Assembly: GCF_002224225.1 (NCBI RefSeq)
Contig: NZ_NJGG01000002.1
Span: 62,001-126,000 of the forward strand
Direction of reading: 5' to 3'
Length of the DNA stretch: 64,000 bases
DNA from: Polynucleobacter cosmopolitanus
GTDB lineage: Bacteria; Pseudomonadota; Gammaproteobacteria; Burkholderiales; Burkholderiaceae
Made by a program: the position numbers and the translations under genes. Shown here piece after piece: positions 16,940 to 24,341 of this stretch. Numbering within the stretch: the first letter of the stretch is position 1; each line of letters begins with the position of its first letter. A model generated the notes under the pieces. The model was not told where the DNA came from. It worked only from the letters and a program-made list of their open reading frames with translations, and made no database searches.

Positions 16940-19109
16940 TTATACGCCAAAACTGAACCACATTGCAGGCGCATGCGCCCTGCTCTTTTGTATCAACTCA
17001 CAAACATTTGCACAATCTGAGACGCTGTTGTCACCGGTGGTGGTGACTGGTGAAAAAGGCACTGGTTATGTTGCAAAAGGTGCCATGATTGGTGGACCTG
17101 GTGGTACTGAAGAAGTTGAATTGAAAGATGCGCCTGCGTCTATTTCAGTGATCAGCAGAGATTTATTGGATGACCGACAAGTCAAACTTATTTCTGAAGC
17201 TGTAAGAACTGATGCCTCGGTGGGCGATTATTACGCCACCTTGGGTTATTACGAAAACTTATCCATCAGAGGCTTCTCTCTAGATCCAGCAACCAGCTAC
17301 CGCATGAACGGTATGTCACTGACTGGTGAACAAAACTTTGCTTTTGAAAATAAAGAACGTGTTGAAATCCTCAAAGGTGTGAGTGCCATGCAGGCTGGAG
17401 CTTCATCACCAGGCGGCATCGTTAACTTCGTGACAAAAAGACCCAAAGATGTGATGTCTGCCACAGTTGGAACCGGTGAGCGTGGCACAGAATATATGGC
17501 CGCTGACTTTGGTACCTTTTTGAACAAAGAAAAATCATTGGGTATACGCATCAATGCCGCCCATGAAAATATGAAGCCATTTGTTAAGAATGCAAAAGGC
17601 ACCAGAAATTTCGTGAGCTTGGCTGCAGATGCCAAGTTAAGCAACAAAACTCTGGCTCAATTTGATATTGAATATCAAGATAGAAGCCAAATTGGTGTTT
17701 CTGGTTTGATGTTGCTGGGAGATGCGGCAGATGGTAACGATAGAAGAGTTCCAACTGGCATACCTGCTGATATTCAATTAAATCGATACAGCTGGGTTTT
17801 ACCCACTGAAATTAAGTCACTCAATACCGGCTTAAAGATTGATCATGAGTTAAATGACAATAATAGGATCTTCTTTCACTTGAGTCGCAGTGAAGTCAAA
17901 ATCAATGATAGACAAGCCTACCCCTATGGCACTAGCGGTACAGGCACCTTCAGTTCAGAAGGAAACTTCTCAGTGATGGATTTTAGAAGTGAAAATGAAC
18001 TACGCAGAAATGACCAAGTACAAGCAGGGTTAAGCAGTAAATTTAATGTTGGTTCAGTTGAACATAATTTAAAGTACGGCGCCTCAATACTTAAAAGAAA
18101 TATTTTTCAGGGGCAAGCAGCCTACTATACGGCCGATCTTCCAGACAATATTTATAGCCTGAATTCGCAAGTTCTTCCGAATACTGGACCTATTGGGCCA
18201 CAAACAAAAACATTAGATCATCAGCAAAATAGCCTCTTCATCCAAGACAATATGAAGCTGAATGACAAGCTAAACCTCTACTTGAGTACGAGATTTATTG
18301 AACTAAGTGATAAATCATACTCAACCTCCGGAAATGCCCTTGGCGAGCTAAAGAAAAACTATTTGCTACCAAGCATTGGGGCCACCTATAAGTTAAACAA
18401 TAAAACCACGAACTACATCAGTTATAGCGAGGGAGTTGAGTCCGGAACAAGGCCAATCGAAACTAGCTTTAGAAATGCAAAACCGCTTAAGCCTCGAAAA
18501 ACAGAACAAATTGAAATTGGCACGAGGTATACCCCAACGATTGACTCTATGATTTCCGCAACACTATTTAGAGCAACTCGAGCAAATGAGTATGCAATCG
18601 GAGACTTCGATAATTTTGGCGCTCGAGAAGAAATCAAACAAGACGGTAAAGTAGTTCATACTGGCGTCGAGTTAGCCTACGCTCAAAAAGTAACTAAACG
18701 CCTCAGCGTAACTTCTAGTGCGATGTATTTAGAGGCCAAGCAAGAAGGTGCCAGCATTGCCGCCATGAATGGCTCACAAGCGATTGGTATTCCAAACTGG
18801 CGAGCTGTGATGTTTGCTGATTACCAACTACCGCAAGTTGAAAAAATGAGCGTTCAAGGTGGCTGGACCTATGTTTCAAGCAAACCCGTGACTCTCGATG
18901 AGTCATTGAGTGTCCCTGGATATCATAAATTTGATGCAGGTCTGAGATACGTCGATAAGGTGGGTACATCTAAAGCAACTTACAGACTCTTTGTTGAAAA
19001 CCTTTTTGATAAGTTCTACTGGCGTGATGTGAGCCAGACCTATGGCTCAAATACTCTTTATCCAGGAACTCCTAGAATCTTTAGGGCAACAGCCACCTTT
19101 GACTTTTAA
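16935..19109 (+). CDS. TonB-dependent outer-membrane receptor under TPP control
   Basis: A 724-residue TonB-dependent receptor. A signal peptide ends near TFAQS, a TonB-box-like PVVVTG follows, and the plug domain contains LKDAPASISVISRDLLDD and the GGIVNFVTKRP end-of-plug motif. The 22-strand barrel ends in the terminal phenylalanine of ATATFDF. By sequence it resembles the siderophore-receptor branch, but the TPP riboswitch in its leader and the upstream permease-kinase-Nudix operon point to thiamine or a thiamine phosphate as ligand. AAGGAG stands eight bases before the ATG and is enclosed in the sequestering hairpin. No other iron-related gene is nearby. Confidence 0.88.
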   Translation: MAYTPKLNHIAGACALLFCINSQTFAQSETLLSPVVVTGEKGTGYVAKGAMIGGPGGTEEVELKDAPASISVISRDLLDDRQVKLISEAVRTDASVGDYYATLGYYENLSIRGFSLDPATSYRMNGMSLTGEQNFAFENKERVEILKGVSAMQAGASSPGGIVNFVTKRPKDVMSATVGTGERGTEYMAADFGTFLNKEKSLGIRINAAHENMKPFVKNAKGTRNFVSLAADAKLSNKTLAQFDIEYQDRSQIGVSGLMLLGDAADGNDRRVPTGIPADIQLNRYSWVLPTEIKSLNTGLKIDHELNDNNRIFFHLSRSEVKINDRQAYPYGTSGTGTFSSEGNFSVMDFRSENELRRNDQVQAGLSSKFNVGSVEHNLKYGASILKRNIFQGQAAYYTADLPDNIYSLNSQVLPNTGPIGPQTKTLDHQQNSLFIQDNMKLNDKLNLYLSTRFIELSDKSYSTSGNALGELKKNYLLPSIGATYKLNNKTTNYISYSEGVESGTRPIETSFRNAKPLKPRKTEQIEIGTRYTPTIDSMISATLFRATRANEYAIGDFDNFGAREEIKQDGKVVHTGVELAYAQKVTKRLSVTSSAMYLEAKQEGASIAAMNGSQAIGIPNWRAVMFADYQLPQVEKMSVQGGWTYVSSKPVTLDESLSVPGYHKFDAGLRYVDKVGTSKATYRLFVENLFDKFYWRDVSQTYGSNTLYPGTPRIFRATATFDF

Positions 19110-19121
19110 TCTCTAGCAGCT

Positions 19122-19547
19122 TTAGAGGATGAGCCGCATCTCTACATGAGGGATGCCGGCCTCATCGAAGATGGGGCCATGAGGCTCAAAGTCTTCTTTG
19201 GCATAGAAAGCAATCGCATGAGTTTGGGCGTGCAAGATACATTCTTGAGCGCCCTTTTCTTTTGCAGCTTGGATTAATGCATTCAAGATACTTTTACCTA
19301 TACCCTGGTTTCTTCTGGAAGATTGAACAGCCATACGCCCTATTTTGGCAATGTGCCCAGTAACGATTAATCGCCCTGTTCCAACGGTTTGATTATCTGC
19401 AGTGGCAATAGCGTGCCAAGCAACCTCATCAAACTCATCCCACTCGATCTCTTCAGGGACTTTTTGCTCGACCACAAAGACTTCATAACGCAAAGGTTTA
19501 ACCAAACTTTGCGCCTCAGCCCAACTTGTTATCGATAATTTAATCAT
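19122..19547 (-). CDS. GNAT acetyltransferase, ElaA-like
   Basis: A 141-residue GNAT-fold N-acetyltransferase close to the short ElaA group in length and motifs (LRYEVFVVEQKVP near the start, then IGRMAVQSSRRNQGIGKSI as the acetyl-CoA pyrophosphate loop). The C-terminal HAQTHAIAFYAKEDFEPHG segment is the typical ElaA ending. The acceptor substrate is unknown for the family. It converges on the TonB receptor gene with a 12-base gap. Confidence 0.82.
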   Translation of the reverse strand: MIKLSITSWAEAQSLVKPLRYEVFVVEQKVPEEIEWDEFDEVAWHAIATADNQTVGTGRLIVTGHIAKIGRMAVQSSRRNQGIGKSILNALIQAAKEKGAQECILHAQTHAIAFYAKEDFEPHGPIFDEAGIPHVEMRLIL

Positions 19548-19640
19548 CAGAGTAAAAAATAAATAGGTTAATCATATAGATAGGATAAAGCCCTGGAAGC
19601 AATATGTTTCAAGGCATATTAGAGCAAACTCAGGGCGAAT

Positions 19641-19669
19641 TTGGCATCTAATAAAAATCAGGCTATAAT
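19641..19669 (+). promoter_or_regulatory. Sigma-70 promoter of tRNA-Asn
   Basis: TTGGCA at 19641-19646 and a perfect TATAAT at 19664-19669 are separated by exactly 17 bases. The -10 box ends ten bases before the mature 5' end of tRNA-Asn, so transcription would start almost at the tRNA. Confidence 0.75.
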
Positions 19670-19679
19670 CTTCGTCTAT

Positions 19680-19755
19680 TCCTCGATAGCTCAGTCGGTA
19701 GAGCGCCGGACTGTTAATCCGTAGGTCCCTGGTTCGAGCCCAGGTCGAGGAGCCA
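19680..19755 (+). tRNA. tRNA-Asn (anticodon GUU)
   Basis: A complete cloverleaf. The acceptor stem TCCTCGA pairs with TCGAGGA, the D-loop is AGTCGGTA, the anticodon loop is CTGTTAA with anticodon GTT, the T-loop is TTCGAGC, the discriminator base is G, and CCA is encoded at 19753-19755. A sigma-70 promoter and an intrinsic terminator flank it, so it is a single-gene unit. Confidence 0.96.
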
Positions 19756-19761
19756 AATAAG

Positions 19762-19794
19762 AAAGCCTCTGAATGAAAGTTCAGAGGCTTTTTT
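19762..19794 (+). terminator. Intrinsic terminator of tRNA-Asn
   Basis: AAAGCCTCTGAA pairs perfectly with TTCAGAGGCTTT around the loop TGAAAG, followed by a T-run. It lies six bases after the tRNA CCA end. Confidence 0.9.
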
Positions 19795-19898
19795 CTTGCC
19801 CTAATCCCTGATAATCAATAGCCATAGAGCCCATTCATAAAGCGGGTTGAAGGTGTTACATTTAGAGAATATTTCAACTAAATCACCTAGGAAACTCC

Positions 19899-20492
19899 AT
19901 GACCGTACAAAAAATCAGCATAAGCTTATTAACAGCCTCTATTCTTGGCCTATCTTCAGTGGCCATAGCTCAATATGACTATCCTGTTGATAAACCAGTT
20001 GCAGGAGCAGCTGCGGGTGAACTTGGTCAAATTTATAGCGGCATCGTGACAAAGATTGATGGCAAAAACCGTGTCGTGACATTCAAAAGTAAAGAAGGTG
20101 AATTAGATATCGTTGCAGGTCCAGAGGTGAAGAACTTTGCCCAGATCAAGGTTGGCGATCGTTTAGATGTTCAATATGCATTGGCTGTGGCCATTGAATT
20201 AGTTAAAACGAAGAACAATGATGTGCGCGGTCGTGAAGTGACATCAGATACTCAAACAGCTCCAGCAGGCAAAAAGCCTGGTATGGTTAAAACCAATATT
20301 GTCAAAACAACAGCCAGCGTTGTGGCGATTGACCAAAAGAAGCAAATTGTGTCGCTCAAAGGTCCTAAAGGCCATGTGGTGGATGTGAAGGTTGAGAACC
20401 CAGCCCTCTTAAAAGGCATCACTACCAAGGACCAAGTATTTGTGACTTATGCTGAAGCAGTTGCTGCCGTGGTGAGCACGCCTAAGAAGTAA
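19899..20492 (+). CDS. Exported protein with a duplicated small domain
   Basis: A 197-residue protein with a cleavable signal peptide (MTVQKISISLLTASILGL, cleavage after AIA). The mature part holds two copies of a roughly 55-residue beta-rich unit: GIVTKIDGKNRVVTFKSKEG...VGDRLDVQYALAVAIELVK, and ASVVAIDQKKQIVSLKGPKG...KDQVFVTYAEAVAAVVS. Both copies go from a V-x-x-I-D turn to an aspartate-V-x-Y strand and an A-V/I helix, so an internal duplication is clear. I recognise no named family; the fold resembles small periplasmic OB-like beta domains. It stands alone between two intrinsic terminators. Confidence 0.65.
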   Translation: MTVQKISISLLTASILGLSSVAIAQYDYPVDKPVAGAAAGELGQIYSGIVTKIDGKNRVVTFKSKEGELDIVAGPEVKNFAQIKVGDRLDVQYALAVAIELVKTKNNDVRGREVTSDTQTAPAGKKPGMVKTNIVKTTASVVAIDQKKQIVSLKGPKGHVVDVKVENPALLKGITTKDQVFVTYAEAVAAVVSTPKK

Positions 20493-20540
20493 CTCGTTGA
20501 GTTCTAGAAAGTTCTCCTGAGCTTTCTTCTGTTGAAATGA

Positions 20541-20570
20541 AAAATGCCTCTGAATCTCAGAGGCATTTTT
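20541..20570. terminator. Bidirectional intrinsic terminator
   Basis: AAAATGCCTCTGA pairs with TCAGAGGCATTTTT around a three-base loop, with A-runs on one side and T-runs on the other. It can end both the plus-strand exported-protein gene and the minus-strand membrane-protein gene. Its arm repeats the GCCTCTGAA of the tRNA-Asn terminator. Confidence 0.88.
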
Positions 20571-20615
20571 TGTTTTTATTGATTGTTCTTGTTAACTTCT
20601 TTTTTACCGACCTAA

Positions 20616-21155
20616 TTACTTACCCAAAAAGATGTCTTTAAACTCTTTTTCACCCACGGCTTTTTGAACCGTGAAGTAGGTCAAGTAATGAACGATGATG
20701 AGCCAGTAGATGAAAGCAATCATGATCAAGTTTTTAGGTTTCGCATGACCAAACTCTAACAAGCCTTCTAAGAATGGCTTGCTATGCAGCAAGTAACCCT
20801 CAATACCTAGGGCATTGGCATGTAGGATCATGACCAAAACCACATAGATCAATGAATGACCAATCAAAGGCCAGAAAATAGGTTTGCCTTTATTGACCTT
20901 GATCGGCATGAGTAGCTCTACCGTGATCAAGAATTTACCCACAAAAGCGGCTTTAATGAGAGCCACGGTAATCGAGAACATGCTATCCGCGCCATCAACC
21001 CCAAAGTGCAACATTTGCGATTGGTTATACAAGCCAATGGCATAAAACCAAATCGTGAAGTAGCTTGTGGCAATCAGAAACTTTTTAGTTTCATGAAGAA
21101 AGCCATGCTTCATTTTTTCCCAACGGGACATTGATTCTGTTGATTGTGCGCTCAC
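20616..21155 (-). CDS. Four-span membrane protein, unknown family
   Basis: A 179-residue protein with a charged N-terminus (SRWEKMKHGFLHETKKF) and four predicted membrane segments (around residues 27-45, 58-83, 96-113 and 145-165). I do not recognise the family. It follows the NodT-type outer-membrane factor gene by 36 bases on the same strand and may be the last gene of the DUF3302-HlyD-NodT operon. That association is the only clue to its role. It is too small to be an MFS or RND pump. Confidence 0.6.
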   Translation of the reverse strand: MSAQSTESMSRWEKMKHGFLHETKKFLIATSYFTIWFYAIGLYNQSQMLHFGVDGADSMFSITVALIKAAFVGKFLITVELLMPIKVNKGKPIFWPLIGHSLIYVVLVMILHANALGIEGYLLHSKPFLEGLLEFGHAKPKNLIMIAFIYWLIIVHYLTYFTVQKAVGEKEFKDIFLGK

Positions 21156-21191
21156 GTTTGACTCCTGACTTCTGATAATGATTGGTGGCTT

Positions 21192-22595
21192 TTAAATGGC
21201 TGGGCCACCTAAAGATAAATACAAATTAATTCGTTGCATCAAAACTTCTAACTGACCTTGCTGCTCATTTGATTGAGCAGTATTGGTTCTTATTTTTTGT
21301 TGTAAAACTTGGCGCTGATCAATACGACCAATGACAAATTCAGCATCTGTGCTTTTTTGAATATTTTGTTGCGATTGATAGATTTGATTGAGTTCCGCAT
21401 AGCGCGCACGCCAAGATTGCTCTCCTGATAAAGCAGATTCCACTTCTCTGAAGGCGTTTAATCCAACTTTGGCATACACGGCAAAAGCTTGCTCAAGCTC
21501 AGCTTGCCTTGACTCAACTCTTGCCTCCAAGGAGCCGCCAGTGAATATGGGCAAAGTAACCCCAACGCCAGCACTAGGATTGGACGAGTCGGTTTTAAGC
21601 ACAAATACTTCACTGCTGATTCTGCCAAAGCCCGCAGTCAAGCTGAGTTTAGGTAAGCGTGTTGCTTCTGCTTCTTTTACATTAAATCTAGCTGCATCAA
21701 CTCTGGCAGTCGCAGCCACAATATCAGGACGTCTCTCAAGCAAATCAGATGGCACCCCTGGGGTGATAACTGATGGAGCTTTAGGCAAGCTTTGATTTTT
21801 TAGCGGTGTTCCGATGGGGTATCGACCCACTAAAACATCCAAGGTTTTTAGATTTTGTTGACTGGCGTTCTTAAGATTAAAAGCCAGCTCTTTGGCTTGT
21901 GCAAAATTGATTTCTGCACTGAGGATGTCTTGCTTGGAAGCTGCGCCAATTTTTTCGCGTTGCTTCACGTGCTCCAAGATTTTTTCTTGATGCTGAGCTG
22001 ATTCATTAGCAATTTGGGCTTGCCTGTGAAGTACTCGAGCAGACCACAATGTTTTAGCTAAATTAGCCATGAACGATAGCTTGGCTGATTCTTGATCAGC
22101 CGCAATCGCTCGGGCGTTTTGCTCAGCATTTGCATAGCTTGCTCGCACACGCCCCCAAAGATCAATTTCCCAGTTGGCTCCAACGTAATAACCAGACGTG
22201 CCAGATCCCTCAAGACCCAATTTAGAACCGGTTTTACCCTGGATACCCACATTAGGATAAAAAGAACCCCCAACAGCCTTCATCATCGCTTCTGCTTGGT
22301 CTAGTCGTGCTGCATAAATTCTGAAATCAGGTGCTGATTGAATCGCCAGCTTAGCCAATTCGATTAACTCAGGATCGTTGAATGACTCTACCCAAGCAAT
22401 GCTTTGAAATGCTGCTTGCTGATTCGTTGCTTGATGATTGCTGGCTTTGTATTCCGCAGGCAACTGTTGCTCAGGCAATGAACGATCAAGCAGCTCAGAT
22501 CTTTTGATCGGCTCACCAATGGAACAAGCGCTCAGAGCCAACAGCAGGCTGAGGAACAAATACTTGCTCATGGCGACTTTATCGATCGATCTCAT
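21192..22595 (-). CDS. NodT-family outer-membrane efflux lipoprotein (OMF)
   Basis: An outer-membrane factor of the RND/NodT type, about 467 residues, which would form the trimeric TolC-like exit duct of an efflux system. The signal peptide ends in the lipobox LSACS, and the two OEP repeats are visible (QAEAMMKAVGGSFYPNVGIQG and ARFNVKEAEATRLPKLSLTA). The ATG at 22595 overlaps the stop of the HlyD gene (TGATG), so I use it; the ATG at 22571 would give a cleaner signal peptide. The inner-membrane pump is missing here: the neighbours are an HlyD adaptor and small membrane proteins only. Confidence 0.88.
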   Translation of the reverse strand: MRSIDKVAMSKYLFLSLLLALSACSIGEPIKRSELLDRSLPEQQLPAEYKASNHQATNQQAAFQSIAWVESFNDPELIELAKLAIQSAPDFRIYAARLDQAEAMMKAVGGSFYPNVGIQGKTGSKLGLEGSGTSGYYVGANWEIDLWGRVRASYANAEQNARAIAADQESAKLSFMANLAKTLWSARVLHRQAQIANESAQHQEKILEHVKQREKIGAASKQDILSAEINFAQAKELAFNLKNASQQNLKTLDVLVGRYPIGTPLKNQSLPKAPSVITPGVPSDLLERRPDIVAATARVDAARFNVKEAEATRLPKLSLTAGFGRISSEVFVLKTDSSNPSAGVGVTLPIFTGGSLEARVESRQAELEQAFAVYAKVGLNAFREVESALSGEQSWRARYAELNQIYQSQQNIQKSTDAEFVIGRIDQRQVLQQKIRTNTAQSNEQQGQLEVLMQRINLYLSLGGPAI

Positions 22596-23551
22596 CAATG
22601 CAATTTCGGAACAATGTAGTTAAGTTTGCTGTAAACGCGCAACATGACTTTTCTAACAAAATGTAAAAAGCTCATGTTATCTGTGTAGATAGCGCCATGG
22701 CCAATCGCACCAGCAGCAATTAATTCTGTGTGACTGCCCTCTTCAAGAATCAACTTCACCGGGAAGCGATTCGGAACAGCTGGCCTAACACCCGTTTGAG
22801 GTAAATCGCCATTGGCATTCACTTGACCCTGACGTTGAGCCCAAATCACATTCTCAACCTTGGCTTTATAAATTTGGCCAGGATTGGTTGGAACATAAAA
22901 CTCTGCTTCATGCCCCGGCTTGATTTGATGAAGTTCATTTTGATGGAACAACATGAATACTTGTGGGTCATCTTCAAGAAAACTCATCGCAGCACGCAAT
23001 GGTGTTGGCACCAAGAAAACGCCTGGGCGCAGTTGTGCATTAATAACGGTGCCATTGTTCGGTGCACGGACAATGGTTTGCTCAAGCTCCCAATAGGAGT
23101 TGTCAGCCTTTTCTTTCAACTCATCGTAATCAGCTTCTGCCTTTTCAAGATCAAAGCGATTACCTGATCCTGTTTTGACCAAAGCGCGGTTTTCTTCTAC
23201 CCGTTGTTTAGCCAGTTTGAGTTTGGCATTCAAAGCATTGACTGAAGCTTGATAAGGTTCAGGGTCGATCTTGAATAGAACATCGCCCTTCTTAACACGT
23301 TGATTGTCAGTCACGCCGACTTCAATCACACGACCTTTGACTTGAGGAATGATGGGGATTTCATGGCGGGTGACCCTGACATCAGAGCTACTTGGAGCAA
23401 AGATGTTCATGAGCAAAATCATGATCAACACAAATACAACTGGTGTTACAAACACAATGATTTTGGAGCGTTTGTTCCATGGATAAAGTTTGCGTTTGAA
23501 AAATACCCACCAAACAACCAAAGCGTAAAGAACGATGATGATTTCTAACAT
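22595..23551 (-). CDS. HlyD-family membrane fusion protein (YibH/YiaV type)
   Basis: A 318-residue membrane fusion protein. Two membrane segments occupy residues about 2-18 and 30-50. A barrel-sandwich half follows (VKGRVIEVGVTDNQRVKKGD), then a coiled-coil hairpin (about residues 100-160), the second lipoyl half (TIVRAPNNGTVINAQL) and a beta-barrel. The double N-terminal helix and the adjacent DUF3302 gene match E. coli YibH-YibI and YiaV-YiaW. Those pairs have no known pump and no firmly established substrate. Here the gene is coupled to a NodT outer-membrane factor. Confidence 0.85.
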   Translation of the reverse strand: MLEIIIVLYALVVWWVFFKRKLYPWNKRSKIIVFVTPVVFVLIMILLMNIFAPSSSDVRVTRHEIPIIPQVKGRVIEVGVTDNQRVKKGDVLFKIDPEPYQASVNALNAKLKLAKQRVEENRALVKTGSGNRFDLEKAEADYDELKEKADNSYWELEQTIVRAPNNGTVINAQLRPGVFLVPTPLRAAMSFLEDDPQVFMLFHQNELHQIKPGHEAEFYVPTNPGQIYKAKVENVIWAQRQGQVNANGDLPQTGVRPAVPNRFPVKLILEEGSHTELIAAGAIGHGAIYTDNMSFLHFVRKVMLRVYSKLNYIVPKLH

Positions 23552-23553
23552 GT

Positions 23554-23949
23554 CTAGTCCTTAGCGCTGTTTGAGAGAGATTTCTTTTCAGCTTCCGCAA
23601 GAGACTGAACTTGATCTTTTGATAAAGGCACGATGGTTGGCTTTAAATGAGCCCAGACAAATGCAATCGGCCAAAACAAGCCTCCTGAAAAACGTGAAAC
23701 CATGCACATCGCATGAATGGCTTCCTTCTGTGGATGCTGACGTTTTTCAGCAATCTTGCTGGGTAAATAATGAATTTGCCAATAAGCGATTCCAAGAACA
23801 ATTGGAATGATGATGATTGCTATCCAGGAGAACACATCCGCCAAAGTATCGACAAAGCCAGCGGCTAAAACTTGTCCAGAAATGACACACATCACTCCAA
23901 ACAGAGCGATTTGTGAGGCATTTTTAATTGGTGCTGACGGTGTAGGCAT
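23554..23949 (-). CDS. DUF3302 membrane protein (YiaW/YibI-like)
   Basis: A 131-residue inner-membrane protein with hydrophobic segments near residues 10-30 and 36-58, then a conserved hydrophilic region (HYLPSKIAEKRQHPQKEAIH) and a third hydrophobic stretch with GGLFWPIAFVWAHLKP. This is the DUF3302 pattern seen in E. coli YiaW and YibI, always next to an HlyD-like adaptor, as here with a two-base gap. It is the first gene of the operon. Its function is unknown; it may stand in for the pump or stabilise the adaptor. Confidence 0.8.
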   Translation of the reverse strand: MPTPSAPIKNASQIALFGVMCVISGQVLAAGFVDTLADVFSWIAIIIIPIVLGIAYWQIHYLPSKIAEKRQHPQKEAIHAMCMVSRFSGGLFWPIAFVWAHLKPTIVPLSKDQVQSLAEAEKKSLSNSAKD

Positions 23950-24143
23950 ACAAAACTCTCGGACTCAATGAACAGTCAATAATTCTAAAAATATCAGAAT
24001 TAACAGATAGTTATCTAAATTCGTATGATAGAAATATATCAGCCAATCGCACATTAGCCCTATAGCTAATGCTGTAATTATGTGGCCTAGCAGGAAATCG
24101 CCACTCAGGCTTTAAATTTACGAAAATTTCAAGTAGAATGATG

Positions 24144-24197
24144 GGCTTAGCTGAAGTGTGATGAGAGTTTTCGACAGTTTTCTCATGCGCCTAAGCC
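24144..24197 (+). promoter_or_regulatory. Two-tier stem-loop in the tRNA-Leu leader
   Basis: GGCTTAG at 24144-24150 pairs with CTAAGCC at 24191-24197. Inside it, ATGAGA at 24161-24166 pairs with TCTCAT at 24181-24186. The structure ends two bases before the mature tRNA-Leu 5' end. It could be a processed leader or an upstream regulatory hairpin; its function is not evident. Confidence 0.4.
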
Positions 24198-24199
24198 AT

Positions 24200-24283
24200 G
24201 CCCTGGTGGTGGAATGGTAGACACGCCGGTCTTAGAAGCCGGTGCCGAGAGGCGTGAGAGTTCGAGTCTCTCCTGGGGCACCA
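24200..24283 (+). tRNA. tRNA-Leu (anticodon UAG)
   Basis: A class II tRNA. The acceptor stem GCCCTGG pairs with CTGGGGC (two wobble pairs), and the D-loop contains TGGTAGACA. The anticodon stem CCGGT/GCCGG holds loop CTTAGAA (anticodon TAG, reads CUA and related Leu codons). The long variable arm TGCCGAGAGGCG and T-loop TTCGAGT are present, and CCA is encoded at 24281-24283. Confidence 0.95.
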
Positions 24284-24287
24284 AATC

Positions 24288-24327
24288 AAAAAGCTTGTTT
24301 CTTTGCAAAGAGAAACAAGCTTTTTTT
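24288..24327 (+). terminator. Intrinsic terminator of tRNA-Leu
   Basis: AAAAAGCTTGTTTCT pairs perfectly with AGAAACAAGCTTTTT and ends in a seven-T run. The A-rich left arm means it may also serve the minus-strand dehydrogenase gene that ends at 24342. Confidence 0.9.
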
Positions 24328-24341
24328 ATTTAGAGATACTT

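Noticed and set aside
18000-18700. Possible foreign segment inside the TonB receptor, by a change in codon flavour (more CGA arginine codons)
   Set aside because: The impression is by eye only and the protein stays collinear with the family; no measure of codon use could be made.
21192-22595. NodT gene as the outer-membrane partner of the RND pump at 56313
   Set aside because: The loci are 34 kb apart, and the NodT gene is coupled to its own HlyD adaptor. The link cannot be supported, though it is not excluded.
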